Counted from the first letter of the stretch, positions 17,180-27,700 are shown. The stretch: 64,000 bases of DNA from Micromonospora olivasterospora (GCF_007830265.1 NZ_VLKE01000001.1:2976001-3040000); one strand, 5' to 3'. The notes: generated by a model from the sequence alone, not told the origin. Made by a program: numbers and translations.

Positions 17180-19273
17180 TCACACTCCCAGGCGGTCGAG
17201 GATCCAGGCGTTGATGAACGCCTCCTCACGCCAGGAGTCGTACCGGCCGCTGGGCCCGCCGTGACCGGCGCCCATCTCGGTCTTGAGGAGGTAGTCGCCC
17301 TGCGGCGCCACCGCGCGCAGCCGGGCGATCCACTTCGCCGGCTCGTGGTAGAGCACGCGGGTGTCGTTCAGGCTGGTCACCGCGAGGATGGCCGGGTAGT
17401 CCAGCGGGGCCACGTTCTCGTACGGCGTGTACGACTTCATGTACGCGTACACCTCCGGGTCGGCCAGCGGGTTGCCCCACTCCTCCCACTCGGTGACGGT
17501 CAGCGGCAGCGACGGGTCGAGGATCGAGGTGAGCGCGTCCACGAAGGGCACCTGCGCGACGATGCCGGCGAAGGCGTCCGGGGCCAGGTTCGCCACCGCG
17601 CCCATGAGCAGGCCGCCGGCCGAGGCGCCCCGGGCGACCAGCCGGTCGGGCGAGGTCCAGCCGGACTTGGCCAGGTGCCGGGCGCACGCGACGAAGTCGG
17701 TGAAGGTGTTCTTCTTGGCCAGCAGCTTGCCCTGGTCGTACCAGCGCCGGCCCAGCTCGCCGCCGCCCCGGATGTGCGCGACAGCGAAGACCACCCCGCG
17801 GTCCAGCAGGGACAGCCGGGCCACCGAGAACCACGGGTCCATGCTCGACTCGTACGAGCCGTACCCGTAGATCTCGCAGGGGGCGGAGCCGTCGCGCGGG
17901 GTGCCGACCCGGCACACCAGTGAGATCGGCACGCGGGTGCCGTCGTCGGCGAGGGCCCACTCGCGGTGCTGCTCGTAGTCGGCCGGGTCGTACTCGCGGC
18001 CGTCCGGGCCGGGCAGGACGGGCTTGCGGCGACGGAGCACCAGCTCGCGGGTGACGAGGTCGTAGTCGTACACCGAGTCCGGGGTGACCAGCGAGGCGTA
18101 GCGCACCCGCACCTGCCGGGTCCGGTACTCCGGGTTGGCGTGCAGCCCGACGCTGTAGATCGGCTCGGGGAAGTCGATGTCGTGGCCCTCGCCGCCGCCG
18201 ATCGGCAGCACCCGCAGGCTGGTGAGGCCGTTCGTGCGCAGCGAGACGACCAGGTGGTCGGCGAACGCGTCGACCGCCTCCAGCCGGGTGCCGGGGGTGT
18301 GCGGGATCAGCGGGACCCAGTCGCCCGGCGCGTCGGCCGAGGTGTACGCCAGCGCGAAGTCCTCGGCCTCGTGGTTGTGCAGGATCAGGAACCGGTGCCC
18401 GTGGTGCTCCACCGAGTACTCGACGCCCTGCCGGCGCGGGGCGACGACGGCCGGCTCGCCGGTGGGGTTGCCGGCCGGGATGACCAGCACCTCGCTGGTG
18501 ACCTTGCTGTGGATGTCGACGAGGATGAACTTCTCCGACCGGGTCAGCTCGACGCCGACCCAGAAGCGTTCGTCGTCCTCCTGGTGGACCACCACGTCCT
18601 CGCCGGCCGGCGCGCCGATCCGGTGCCGCCAGACCCGGTTCGGCCGCCAGGCGTCGTCCACGGTGACGTAGAAGAGCACCGAGGCGTCGGCCGACCAGGC
18701 GGTGCCGTAAAAGGTGTCGGGCACCTCGTCGGCCAGCACCTCACCGGTGGTCAGGTCCTTCACCCGCAGGGTGAACCGCTCGTCGCCGGCGAAGTCCGTC
18801 GAGTACGCCAGCCAGCGCCCGTCCGGGCTGACGTCGAACGTCCCCAGGGCGAAGAAGTCGTGGCCGTCGGCGAGCAGGTTGCCGTCGAGCAGCACCTCCT
18901 CGCCCTCCAGCGGGGTGCCGTCCAGGCTCGTCGGCGGCTCGGTCTCGCCGTCGCGGACCGCCCGCCGGCAGTGCACGCTGTACTGCTGGCCCTCGACCGT
19001 GCGCGTGTAGTACCAGTAGCCGCCCTTGCGGACCGGCACCGTCAGGTCGGTCTCCTGGACGCGCCGGCGGGTCTCCTCGAACAGCGTTTCGCGCAGCGCC
19101 TCCAGGTGCGCCGTCCGCGCCTCGGTGTACGCGTTCTCCGCCGTGAGGTAGGCGATCGTCTTGGGGTCGTCCTTGGCGTGCAGCCAGGCGTACTCGTCGA
19201 CGACCGTGTCGCCGTGGTGGGTGCGCTCGGTGGGGACGCGCTGGGCGACGGGCGGCGTGGTCTCGGTGGTCAC
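17180..19273 (-). CDS. ptrB: Oligopeptidase B (prolyl oligopeptidase family S9A)
   Basis: A 697-residue cytosolic serine peptidase cleaving short peptides after Arg/Lys. The N-terminal beta-propeller region begins RVPTERTHHGDTVVDEYAW, a typical family start. The C-terminal alpha/beta-hydrolase domain has GYGSYE, the HIRGGGELG motif, the nucleophile in RGASAGGLLMG (GxSxGG), and the final catalytic His in GAGHGGPSGR. The GTG at 19273 gives the usual family length; the frame extends further upstream, but that part runs through the divergent spacer. No signal peptide. It is transcribed divergently from the GlcE-like gene. Confidence 0.9.
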   Translation of the reverse strand: MTTETTPPVAQRVPTERTHHGDTVVDEYAWLHAKDDPKTIAYLTAENAYTEARTAHLEALRETLFEETRRRVQETDLTVPVRKGGYWYYTRTVEGQQYSVHCRRAVRDGETEPPTSLDGTPLEGEEVLLDGNLLADGHDFFALGTFDVSPDGRWLAYSTDFAGDERFTLRVKDLTTGEVLADEVPDTFYGTAWSADASVLFYVTVDDAWRPNRVWRHRIGAPAGEDVVVHQEDDERFWVGVELTRSEKFILVDIHSKVTSEVLVIPAGNPTGEPAVVAPRRQGVEYSVEHHGHRFLILHNHEAEDFALAYTSADAPGDWVPLIPHTPGTRLEAVDAFADHLVVSLRTNGLTSLRVLPIGGGEGHDIDFPEPIYSVGLHANPEYRTRQVRVRYASLVTPDSVYDYDLVTRELVLRRRKPVLPGPDGREYDPADYEQHREWALADDGTRVPISLVCRVGTPRDGSAPCEIYGYGSYESSMDPWFSVARLSLLDRGVVFAVAHIRGGGELGRRWYDQGKLLAKKNTFTDFVACARHLAKSGWTSPDRLVARGASAGGLLMGAVANLAPDAFAGIVAQVPFVDALTSILDPSLPLTVTEWEEWGNPLADPEVYAYMKSYTPYENVAPLDYPAILAVTSLNDTRVLYHEPAKWIARLRAVAPQGDYLLKTEMGAGHGGPSGRYDSWREEAFINAWILDRLGV

Positions 19274-19352
19274 GCCGGTCAGGTTACCGGCCCCCGCGCG
19301 CCCGCGCCCGCCCCGCGCGCCACCCCGCTCGCGCGACTCGCCGACGGACCGT

Positions 19353-19368
19353 TCGAACACATGTACGA
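19353..19368. promoter_or_regulatory. LexA-type SOS box
   Basis: TCGAACACATGTACGA matches the actinobacterial/Gram-positive SOS box TCGAACNNNNGTTCGA with a single mismatch in the second half-site. It lies in the 80-base divergent spacer between oligopeptidase B and the GlcE-like oxidoreductase, right at the possible first ATG of the latter. If LexA binds here, the oxidoreductase or both genes would be induced by DNA damage. Confidence 0.6.
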
Positions 19369-20734
19369 TGACCGGCATGGCGGCAGCGGCAAGTTCGATC
19401 GACCGGTCCGGGGCAATGAGCATCACGCGTCGACTCACCGAGATCTGTGGCCCGCCCTTCGCCCGGTTCGCCGGCGCGGCCGACGAGGTCGCCGGCCGGC
19501 CGGCCCGGTGGGTGGCGGTGCCCGGCAACCCGCAGGCCGCGGCCGAGGTGCTGCGGCTGGCCGCCGCCCACGACCTGACGGTGGTGCCCCGCGGCGCCGG
19601 CACGAAGATCGACTGGGGTGCGGCACCGGAGCAGGTCGACATCCTGCTCGACACCGGCCGGCTGGCCGGGATCGGCCACCAGCAGCCGGGCGCCCCGGTG
19701 GCCGACGTCGGCGCGGGCACCCCGCTGCGGGCGGTGCAGGCGACCCTGGAGCGTACCGGGCAGCGGCTGGCCCTCGACGCGCCCTCGCCGGGCGCCACCG
19801 TCGGCGGGGTGCTGGCCGCCGACGAGGCGGGCCCGCTGCGGCACCGCCACGGCGGCCCCTGCGACCAGCTCGTCAGCGTGCGCTACCTGGACGCCGACGG
19901 TGAGCTGGTCAGTGCCGGCGGCGGCCGGCGTGGCCTGGAGCTGGCCCGGCTGCTCTGCGGGTCCCAGGGCACGCTCGGGGTGCTGGTCTCGGCCACGCTG
20001 CGGGTGCAGCCCGTGCCGGCCAGTCGGTTCTGGGTCGTCCGGCCGGTGTGGACGCCGCTGGAGGTCTACGACGTGGTCCGCGCGGTGCTGGCCGCCCGGC
20101 TGGATCCGGCGGCCGTCGAGCTGGACCTGCCCGCCCGGGCCACCCGGGTGCACCCGTCGGTCCACCCCGACCACCCGTCGATGGCGGCCCGCGCCCGCCA
20201 CCCCTCGATGTTCCGGCGCCGGCTGGGCGTGACGGGGGCGGGCAGCCTGGCGGTGCTCCTGGAGGGCGGCCCCGCGGATGTCCACGAGCGGGCCGAACGC
20301 CTGCTCGCGGTGCTCGGCGACGGGGCGAGCGTGGAGCACTCGGCCCCGCCGTGGTGGCGGCGCTACCCCTTCGGCCCCGGCGAGACCGCGCTGCGCATCG
20401 AGGTGCCGATCACCGACCTGCACGCGGCGGTATACGCGCTGCGGGACGCGGCCGGCGGCCCGGTGCCGGTCCGGGGCTCCGCCGGCCAGGGAGTGGTGCA
20501 CGCGGCCCTGCCCAATTCCCTGCCGCCCGAGCGGGTGGCGTCCATCGTCACCGCGGTGCGCGGGGTGCTGCTCGCCCGGCACGGCCGGTGCGTGGTGGTC
20601 GCGGCGCCCGCCCCGGTGCGGCAGGCGGTCGACCTCTGGGGCGAGCTGACGAGTCTGCCCCGGCTCCGGGCGGCGAAGGCCCACCTCGACCCCCACCAGC
20701 GCCTGGCCCCGGCCGCCTCCCCGGCGGCCTGTGA
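19368..20734 (+). CDS. GlcE-like FAD-binding oxidoreductase (apparent frameshift near 3' end)
   Basis: An FAD-binding (PCMH/VAO-fold) protein of about 440-456 residues resembling glycolate oxidase subunit GlcE. It has TVVPRGAGTKIDWG, VADVGAGTPLRAVQATLE, SPGATVGGVLAADEAGPLRHR and CGSQGTLGVLVSATLRVQ. The frame as given runs on past the normal end into simple repeats up to 20945. Adding one C to the CCCC run at 20707-20710 yields a normal C-terminus, DPHQRLAPGRLPGGL, and a stop at 20732-20734, so I end it there. Starts at 19368, 19377 and 19416 are possible; the last lies clear of the SOS box. No glcD or glcF is adjacent. Confidence 0.75.
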
Positions 20735-20760
20735 CGCGCCCCCGGCGCTGGTGCTGGCCG

Positions 20761-20796
20761 CCCCCCGCACCCCCGCACCCCCCGCACCCCCGCACG
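20761..20796. repeat. C/A-rich 17-bp direct repeat
   Basis: CCCCCCGCACCCCCGCA is repeated twice head to tail just downstream of the GlcE-like gene. It is simple-sequence DNA with no coding meaning. It lies between the gene end and a dispersed palindrome. Confidence 0.6.
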
Positions 20797-20800
20797 CCGC

Positions 20801-20867
20801 GATCTTGCACTTTCGGCCCTTGATTCGCGTTATTAGCCCGAATTGCCGGGGCCAAAACTGCAAGTCA
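20801..20867. repeat. Dispersed palindromic repeat (type GATCTTGCACTTT)
   Basis: GATCTTGCACTTTCGGCCC (20801-20819) is followed after a 29-base spacer by GGGGCCAAAACTGCAAGTC (20849-20867). The arms pair with only a few mismatches. Extragenic palindromes beginning GATCTTGCACTTT are, to my recollection, common in Micromonospora genomes; here it sits between a gene end and the IS110 left flank. It may act as a terminator. Confidence 0.6.
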
Positions 20868-20973
20868 CCCGGTCTTTTCGGGACGCCTCGCAGGCGTGAA
20901 AATGGTGGACAGGTCGCCCGCCGACGCCGATCGATCTTGGTCTAGTTGAGGCCGTCTGCAAGTCTGGCGCCGC

Positions 20974-22239
20974 GTGTGTGCGGTCGATGTGGCCAAGGAG
21001 TCGGGGATGGTGTGTACCCGGCTACCCGCCGCGGGTGGGCGGCGGGTGAGCCGGGTGTGGCAGGTGACGGCGACCACGAACGCGGTCAGTGACCTTGCCG
21101 CCGATCTGGTGGCGGCGGGGGTGGAGAAGGTCACCGTGGAAAGCACGTCGGACTACTGGCGGATCTGGTTCTACCTGTTCGAGGCAGCCGGGTTGGACGT
21201 GCAGTTGGTCAACGCCCGTGACGTCAAGAACGTGCCCGGGCGGCCGAAGACCGACAAGCTGGACGCGGTGTGGTTGGCCAAGCTCACCGAGAAGGGCCTG
21301 TTGCGGCCCTCGTTCGTGCCTGCGGCTCCGGTGCGGGTGTTGCGTGACTACACCCGGATGCGGGTGGATCTGGTCCGGGACCGGACCCGCTACTGGTCGA
21401 GGTTGGAGAAACTGCTTGAAGACGCCCTGATCAAGGTGTCGTCGGTGGCCTCCACCCTGCGGACGGTGTCGACGCGGGACATGGTTGAGGCGTTGATCGC
21501 CGGTCAACGTGATCCGGCGACCCTCGCCTCGCTGGCCCACGGAGCGCTGCGCCGCAAACGCAACGCCCTCATCGAGGCACTCACCGGCCGCTTCGACGAC
21601 CATCACGGCGAGTTGGCCCGGATCCTGCTCGACCAGATCGACCGCCTCGACACCGAGATCGCGAAACTCACCACACGGATCGGGCAGATACTCGACGACA
21701 TCGACCCACCGTCCCAGCCGGGCGGCGGCGACGGCGACACCCCGGCGCCAGACGCCCGGCGGCGCCTGGCCGAGATCCCGGGCATCAGCACCGAGTCCGC
21801 GCAACTGATCATCGCCGAGATCGGTCTGGACATGACACGGTTCCCCACCGCGGCGCACCTGGTGTCCTGGGCGAAGCTGTGTCCGCGCACCATCCAGTCC
21901 GGTACCAGCCTCACCGCGGGCAAGACAGGCAAAGGCAATCCGTACCTCAAAGGCGCCCTCGGTATGGCCGCAGCCACCGTCGCCCGCGGCAAGGGAACGT
22001 TCCTGTCCGAACGCTACCGGCGTCTGGTCACACGTCGAGGCAGAGGCAAGGCCAAGGTCGCCGTCGCCCGCTCCATCCTCGTGATCATCTGGCACCTGCT
22101 CAACGACCCAACCGCCCGTTACCACGATCTCGGCGCCGACTTCCACGAACGCCGTATCAACACCACCCGGAAGATCAACAGCCTGGTCCGGCAACTCGAA
22201 GCCCTCGGCCACACCGTCACCCTGCAACCGACAACCTGA
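20974..22239 (+). mobile_element. IS110-family transposase
   Basis: A full-length 421-residue IS110-type transposase that recombines DNA with a RuvC-like DEDD domain and a C-terminal Tnp_20 domain holding a catalytic Ser. The DEDD residues are seen in AVDVAKESG, VTVESTSDYW and DKLDAVWLAKL. The Tnp_20 part reads EIPGISTESAQLIIAEIG, then WAKLCPRTIQSGTSL and GNPYLKGALGMAA. The GTG at 20974 is the only start after an in-frame stop at 20947. IS110 elements lack long terminal repeats and make no target duplication, so exact ends cannot be set. Flanking non-coding DNA would hold the guide (bridge/seek) RNA. Confidence 0.9.
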
Positions 22240-22260
22240 CCCCACACCCCCACCCCGCCC

Positions 22261-22288
22261 GGGCTGGCCATCAACACCGGGCCAGCCC
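22261..22288. terminator. Stem-loop after IS110 transposase
   Basis: GGGCTGGCC (22261-22269) and GGCCAGCCC (22280-22288) form a perfect 9-bp stem with a 10-base loop, 21 bases after the transposase stop. There is no U-tract. It may be a terminator or a structural element of the IS right end. Confidence 0.6.
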
Positions 22289-22408
22289 ACCGCGCCCAAA
22301 ACCCGTCGTGGTACAGGTCATTTACCGGTCAGATCGCGGGAGCTGGGTGGGGGTGGGGGCGGGGCGGGGCGCGGGGGCGGGGAGGGGGCGGGAGGGGGTC
22401 AGAGGGGG

Positions 22409-24499
22409 TTAGAGGCGGTCGTTGCGGAGGACCAGGATTGCTATGTCGTCGCGGGGGGCCTCGACCGAGAAACCGATCGCGGCGGAGCGCAGCCGGGCCG
22501 CGACCACGTCGGCCGAATGGCCGGCCAGCGGGGCGGCCGACTCGCGCAGCCGCTCGGTGCCGAACAGCTCCCGGCCCCGGCGGCGCTCGGTCACCCCGTC
22601 CGTGTAGAAGACCAGCGCCTCGCCGGGAGCGAGCGGGATCTCGGCGGTCGGCGAGGCGATCGAGTCGAGCAGGCCGAGCGCCGTGCCGCCGCTGCCGACG
22701 AAGTCGGCCCCGCCGGTGGAGCGCAGCAGCACCGGCCGGTCGTGGCCGGCCAGGTGCAGGGACACGTCGAGCTGGTCGCCGTCGCCCGGCCCGACCGCCG
22801 CCATGGCCAGGGTGCAGTACCGCCCGCTGCCCCGCTCGACCAGCGTCTCGTTGAGCCGGCCCAGCACCTCGGGCAGCGGCTTGCCGTCGGCGACCAGCAC
22901 CCGGATCACGTCCCGGACCAGCCCGGTGACCGCCGCCGCCTCGACGCCCTTGCCGGAGACGTCGCCGATCACCACCAGCCAGCGCCCCCCGGGCAGCGGC
23001 AGCACATCGTAGAAGTCGCCGCCGACCTCGGCGTCGCCGCCCGTCGGGACGTACTCGGCGGCGAAGCCGATGCCCTCGACCACCGGCAGCACCGGCGGCA
23101 GGAGCGACTGCTGGAGGGTGTGCGCGACGCGGCGGCGCTCGGCGTGGATGCGGGCGTTCTCGATGGCCAGGGCGGCCCGCCGGGCCACGTCCTCCAGCAC
23201 GGCGACCTCGTCCGGGTCGTGCCGGTGCCGCTGGTGGCGGCCGACCGCCAGGGTGCCCAGCCGCTGGCCGCGCGCCACCAGTGGCACGGCGAAGCCCTCC
23301 ATCGGCCCGCCGAGCGGCACCTGCGACCCGATCCGGGACGCCTCGCGTAGCCGCGCCTGCATCGAGTCCGGGCCGGTCTCCCGGAGCACCTTGTGCAACT
23401 GCGGCAGCACGGCCTCGTCGGCGTGGGTGGCCGCGGCCAGCCGCAGCCGCCCCCACTCGTCGGCGGTGTGCACCGCGCACCACTGGCCGAGCCGGGGCAC
23501 CACGAGCTGCGGGATCAGCGCCATGGTCAGTTCGACGTCGAGGGACTGGGCCAGCAGCTCGCTCGCCTCCGCCAGGAACGTCAGCCAGGCCTGCCGGCGT
23601 ACGTCGGCCCGGCGCAGCCGGTCGTTCTCCAGGTGCAGCGAGAGCCGCTCGGCGGTGAGCACGGCGAGCGGGCGCGCGTACGTGGAGGGCGCCGCGTCCA
23701 GCTCCAGCTCCCCGGCGTACGGCCGGTGCACCGCCAGCGGCACCCGGAGCAGCTCGTTGCCCTCGCGCGGGGCGCGGCCGTAGCGGGCCAGCACCTGCCT
23801 GCCCTGCCCGTCGCCCCGGTCCAGGCGTACCGCGCCGCCGGCCGCGCCGACCATCTCGGCCAGCCGGGCGAGCAGGTCGGTGGCGAAGTCGGGCAGCGGG
23901 TCCTCGGCGTACGGCTCGGGGGCGGTCTGCATCAGCTCGCTGACCGCCCCGGCGCTCGGCCCGGGGTGCTCGGCCGGGGCGCCCCCACCGGCGGCCGCGG
24001 CGGCCGGACCGACGGCGACGCCCGCCCCCGGCGTGGCGGCCCGCTGCTCGGCGCCGGCGTCGGGGCGGTCCAGCCGGAACCACACCCCCTTGCCGGTGGG
24101 CAGGTACGTGGTGCCCCACCGGCTGGCGAAGTGGTCGACCAGCAGCAGCCCCCGGCCCCGCTCCGAGACCTCGCCGATCTCCGCGCTGTCGTTGCGGACG
24201 CCGACGTTCAGCTCGTCGACCGTGCCGGGGGCGAAGTCGGAGACGGTGACGGTGAGCCCGACATCGTCCGCGACGACCTCGATGTCCAGTTCGGTGCGGG
24301 CGTGCTCGACGGCGTTGGTGGTGAGCTCGGTGGTCAGCAGCAGGGCCTCGTTGAGCAGGTCGTCGAGGTACGCGGCGGCGAGCACGGACCGGACCAGGGC
24401 GCGCGCAGCGGCCGGCGTCCGGCGGTCGGCGGGCAGCCGTACGCGCCGGACGCGCTCGTCCGGACCGCCGATCCCCGCCGGCCCCACCTCCGGTGACAT
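22409..24499 (-). CDS. ATPase-GAF-SpoIIE phosphatase (RsbU/partner-switching regulator)
   Basis: A 696-residue cytosolic regulator. Residues about 20-130 are a GHKL ATPase (LTTELTTNAVEHARTEL, GRGLLLVDHFASRWG). A Pro/Ala/Gly linker follows, then GAF-type sensor segments (about 215-440). The C-terminal 230 residues are a SpoIIE phosphatase (TLQQSLLPPVLPVVEG, AEVGGDFYDVLPLPGG, VIGDVSGKGVEAAAVTG, FYTDGVTERRRG, PRDDIAILVL). It can both phosphorylate and dephosphorylate STAS antagonists in principle. The ATG at 24499 has GGAGG 9 bases upstream; longer in-frame starts would translate the 21-bp repeats. It is divergent from the HAMP-array kinase gene and may share its control. Confidence 0.87.
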   Translation of the reverse strand: MSPEVGPAGIGGPDERVRRVRLPADRRTPAAARALVRSVLAAAYLDDLLNEALLLTTELTTNAVEHARTELDIEVVADDVGLTVTVSDFAPGTVDELNVGVRNDSAEIGEVSERGRGLLLVDHFASRWGTTYLPTGKGVWFRLDRPDAGAEQRAATPGAGVAVGPAAAAAGGGAPAEHPGPSAGAVSELMQTAPEPYAEDPLPDFATDLLARLAEMVGAAGGAVRLDRGDGQGRQVLARYGRAPREGNELLRVPLAVHRPYAGELELDAAPSTYARPLAVLTAERLSLHLENDRLRRADVRRQAWLTFLAEASELLAQSLDVELTMALIPQLVVPRLGQWCAVHTADEWGRLRLAAATHADEAVLPQLHKVLRETGPDSMQARLREASRIGSQVPLGGPMEGFAVPLVARGQRLGTLAVGRHQRHRHDPDEVAVLEDVARRAALAIENARIHAERRRVAHTLQQSLLPPVLPVVEGIGFAAEYVPTGGDAEVGGDFYDVLPLPGGRWLVVIGDVSGKGVEAAAVTGLVRDVIRVLVADGKPLPEVLGRLNETLVERGSGRYCTLAMAAVGPGDGDQLDVSLHLAGHDRPVLLRSTGGADFVGSGGTALGLLDSIASPTAEIPLAPGEALVFYTDGVTERRRGRELFGTERLRESAAPLAGHSADVVAARLRSAAIGFSVEAPRDDIAILVLRNDRL

Positions 24500-24526
24500 C
24501 CCTCGTATCCTCCACCGCCGCCCCAC

Positions 24527-24589
24527 CGGAAGCCAAGCCGTACCGGTCGGAAGCCAAGCCGTACCGGTCGGAAGCCAAGCCGTACCGGT
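24527..24589. repeat. Three perfect 21-bp tandem repeats in a divergent promoter region
   Basis: CGGAAGCCAAGCCGTACCGGT occurs three times without a mismatch (24527-24547, 24548-24568, 24569-24589). The array sits 27 bases above the phosphatase start and about 145 bases above the kinase start. A period of two helical turns would put three protein sites on one DNA face, as in an iterated operator. Each unit ends in the palindrome ACCGGT. Confidence 0.85.
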
Positions 24590-24732
24590 GAGCTGGATCG
24601 ATCCGACGGGCGTGGCGGGCCTGCGGCGGCGCGACATCGACAGTCACGCGGGCACAATGGTGGGATGGCCAGTGCGTCGGCATGCGCCCGGCATGCCCGG
24701 ATGCGCCGGCGGCCCCCGAAACTGAGCGAGGA

Positions 24733-27700
24733 ATGATGACCACGGCGAAAAACTCCGCAGCCGCGGACCCCTCCGCGCCGGATCAGGCCGCCATGCTCAG
24801 CGAGCTGGCGGAGGCGTTGCGCCGGGTGCGCACCGGCGACCTGAAGGTGCGCCTGCCCCGCCGCGCGGGCGTGGCCGGCGAGGTGGCGGACGCGTTCAAC
24901 GACGTGGTGGCGCTCCAGGAGCGGCAGCACCTCGACCTGCGCCGGATCAGCCGGATCGTCGGCCGGGACGGCCGGCTCACCGAGCGCCTCGACGAGGAGG
25001 GGCTGGAGGGTTCCTGGGCCGAGGGCCAGCGGGCCGTCAACTCGCTGATCGACGACCTGGGCCGCCCGACGACGGAGATCGCCCGGGTGATCGTGGCGGT
25101 GGCCGACGGGGACCTCTCCCAGCAGATGGCGCTGGAGATCGACGGTCGGCCGCTGCGCGGCGAGTACCTGCGGATCGGCCGCACGGTCAACACCATGGTC
25201 GACCAGCTCTCGTCCTTCTCCAACGAGGTGACCCGCGTCGCCCGGGAGGTGGGCACCGAGGGCGAGCTGGGCGGCCAGGCCGACGTCCGCGGCGTGGCCG
25301 GCACCTGGAAGGACCTCACCGACTCGGTGAACACCATGGCGTCGAACCTGACGTACCAGGTGCGGTCGATCTCACAGGTGGCCACGGCGGTGGCCCGGGG
25401 CGACCTGTCGCAGAAGATCACGGTGTCGGCGAAGGGCGAGGTCGCCGACCTGGCGCACACCATCAACTCGCTCACCGACACGCTGCGCCTGTTCGCCGAG
25501 CAGGTGACCCGGGTGGCCCGGGAGGTGGGCACCGAGGGGAAGCTCGGCGGCCAGGCTGAGGTGCCGAACGTCGCGGGCACCTGGAAGGACCTGACCGACA
25601 GCGTCAACTCGATGGCGTCGAACCTGACCGCGCAGGTGCGCAACATCGCCCAGGTCTCGACCGCCGTCGCGCGGGGTGACCTGTCGCAGAAGATCACCGT
25701 CGCCGCGCAGGGCGAGATACTGGAACTCAAGGACACCGTGAACACGATGGTGGATCAGCTGTCGTCGTTCGCGGACGAGGTGACCCGGGTGGCCCGCGAG
25801 GTGGGCATCGAGGGCAAGCTGGGCGGCCAGGCCCAGGTGCGCGGCGTCTCGGGCACCTGGCGCGATCTCACCGAGAACGTCAACCAGCTCGCCGGCAACC
25901 TGACCAGCCAGGTCCGCAACATCTCCCAGGTGTCCACGGCGGTGGCGAAGGGTGACCTGTCGCAGAAGATCACCGTGGATGCCCAGGGCGAGATCCTGGA
26001 GCTGAAGAACACCGTGAACACGATGGTGGATCAGCTGTCGTCGTTCGCGGACGAGGTGACCCGGGTGGCCCGCGAGGTGGGCACGGAGGGCAACCTGGGC
26101 GGTCAGGCGCAGGTCAAGGGCGTTTCGGGTACGTGGCGGGACCTGACGGACAACGTGAACTCGATGGCGTCGAACCTGACGTCGCAGGTGCGCAACATCG
26201 CCTCCGTCACCACGGCGGTGGCGAAGGGTGACCTGTCGCAGAAGATCACGGTCGACGCCCGGGGCGAGATCCTGGAGCTGAAGTCGACGGTGAACACGAT
26301 GGTGGATCAGCTGTCGTCGTTCGCGGACGAGGTGACCCGGGTGGCCCGCGAGGTGGGCACCGAGGGCAAGCTGGGCGGGCAGGCCCAGGTGCGCGGCGTC
26401 GCCGGGACCTGGCGCGACCTGACCGACAACGTGAACTCGATGGCGTCGAACCTCACGGCGCAGGTGCGCAACATCGCCCAGGTGTCCACGGCGGTGGCGA
26501 AGGGTGACCTGTCGCAGAAGATCACGGTCGACGCGCAGGGCGAGATCCTGGAGCTGAAGTCGACGGTGAACACGATGGTGGATCAGCTGTCGTCGTTCGC
26601 GGACGAGGTGACCCGGGTGGCCCGCGAGGTGGGCACCGAGGGCAAGCTGGGCGGTCAGGCGCAGGTCAAGGGCGTTTCGGGTACGTGGCGGGACCTGACG
26701 GACAACGTGAACTCGATGGCGTCGAACCTGACGTCGCAGGTGCGCAACATCGCCTCCGTCACCACCGCCGTGGCGAACGGCGACCTGTCGCAGAAGATCA
26801 CCGTGGACGCGCAGGGCGAGATCCTGGAGCTGAAGAACACCGTCAACACGATGGTGGATCAGCTGTCGTCGTTCGCGGACGAGGTGACCCGGGTGGCCCG
26901 CGAGGTGGGCACCGAGGGCAAGCTGGGCGGTCAGGCGCAGGTCAAGGGCGTCTCGGGCACCTGGCGGGACCTGACGGAGAACGTCAACCAGCTCGCCTCG
27001 ACGCTCACCACCCAGCTGCGGGCCATCGCCCAGGTGTCGACCTCGGTGACCCGGGGCGACCTGACCCAGCGGATCGCCGTCGAGGCGCAGGGCGAGGTCG
27101 CCGAGCTGAAGGACAACATCAACCAGATGATCGTCACCCTCCGGGAGACGACGAAGAAGAACGCCGAGCAGGGCTGGCTCGACTCGAACCTGGCCCGGAT
27201 CGGCGGCCTGCTCCAGGGCCAGCGCGACCTCGGCGAGGTCTGCCGGATGATCATGTTGGAGGTGACCCCGCTGGTGGACGCGCAGCTCGGCGCGTTCTTC
27301 CTGGCGGACGCCTCCGACGGCAGCATGCGGCTGCGGCTCACGGCCTCGTACGGGTACGTCGCGCGCGGCCACGACGTCACGTTCGGGCCGGGCGAGGGGC
27401 TGGTCGGGCAGGCCGCGCTCTCTCGCCGGACGATCCGGGTGAGCGCCGCCCCGGACGGCCGGCTCACGCTGCGTTCCGGGCTGGCCGACACCCCGCCGGC
27501 CGACCTGGTGGTGCTGCCCGTGCTGTTCGAGGGCGAGCTGCTCGGGGTGATCGAGTTCGCGAACGTGGCCGCGTTCTCCGACCTGCACCTGGCGTTCCTG
27601 GAGCGGCTGGTGCTCACCATCGGCGTGGCGGTCAACACCATCCAGGCCAACCGGCGTACGGAGGAACTGCTGGCCCAGTCCCAGCGGCTGGCGCACGAGC

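Noticed and set aside
17180..19798. 872-codon reading of the oligopeptidase B gene
   Set aside because: The extra N-terminal 175 residues cross the divergent spacer and the start of the GlcE-like gene; the family start is at 19273.
25189..27120. Regular repeats resembling a CRISPR array or satellite
   Set aside because: The 276-bp units are coding HAMP modules in frame with no short repeat/unique spacer pattern.
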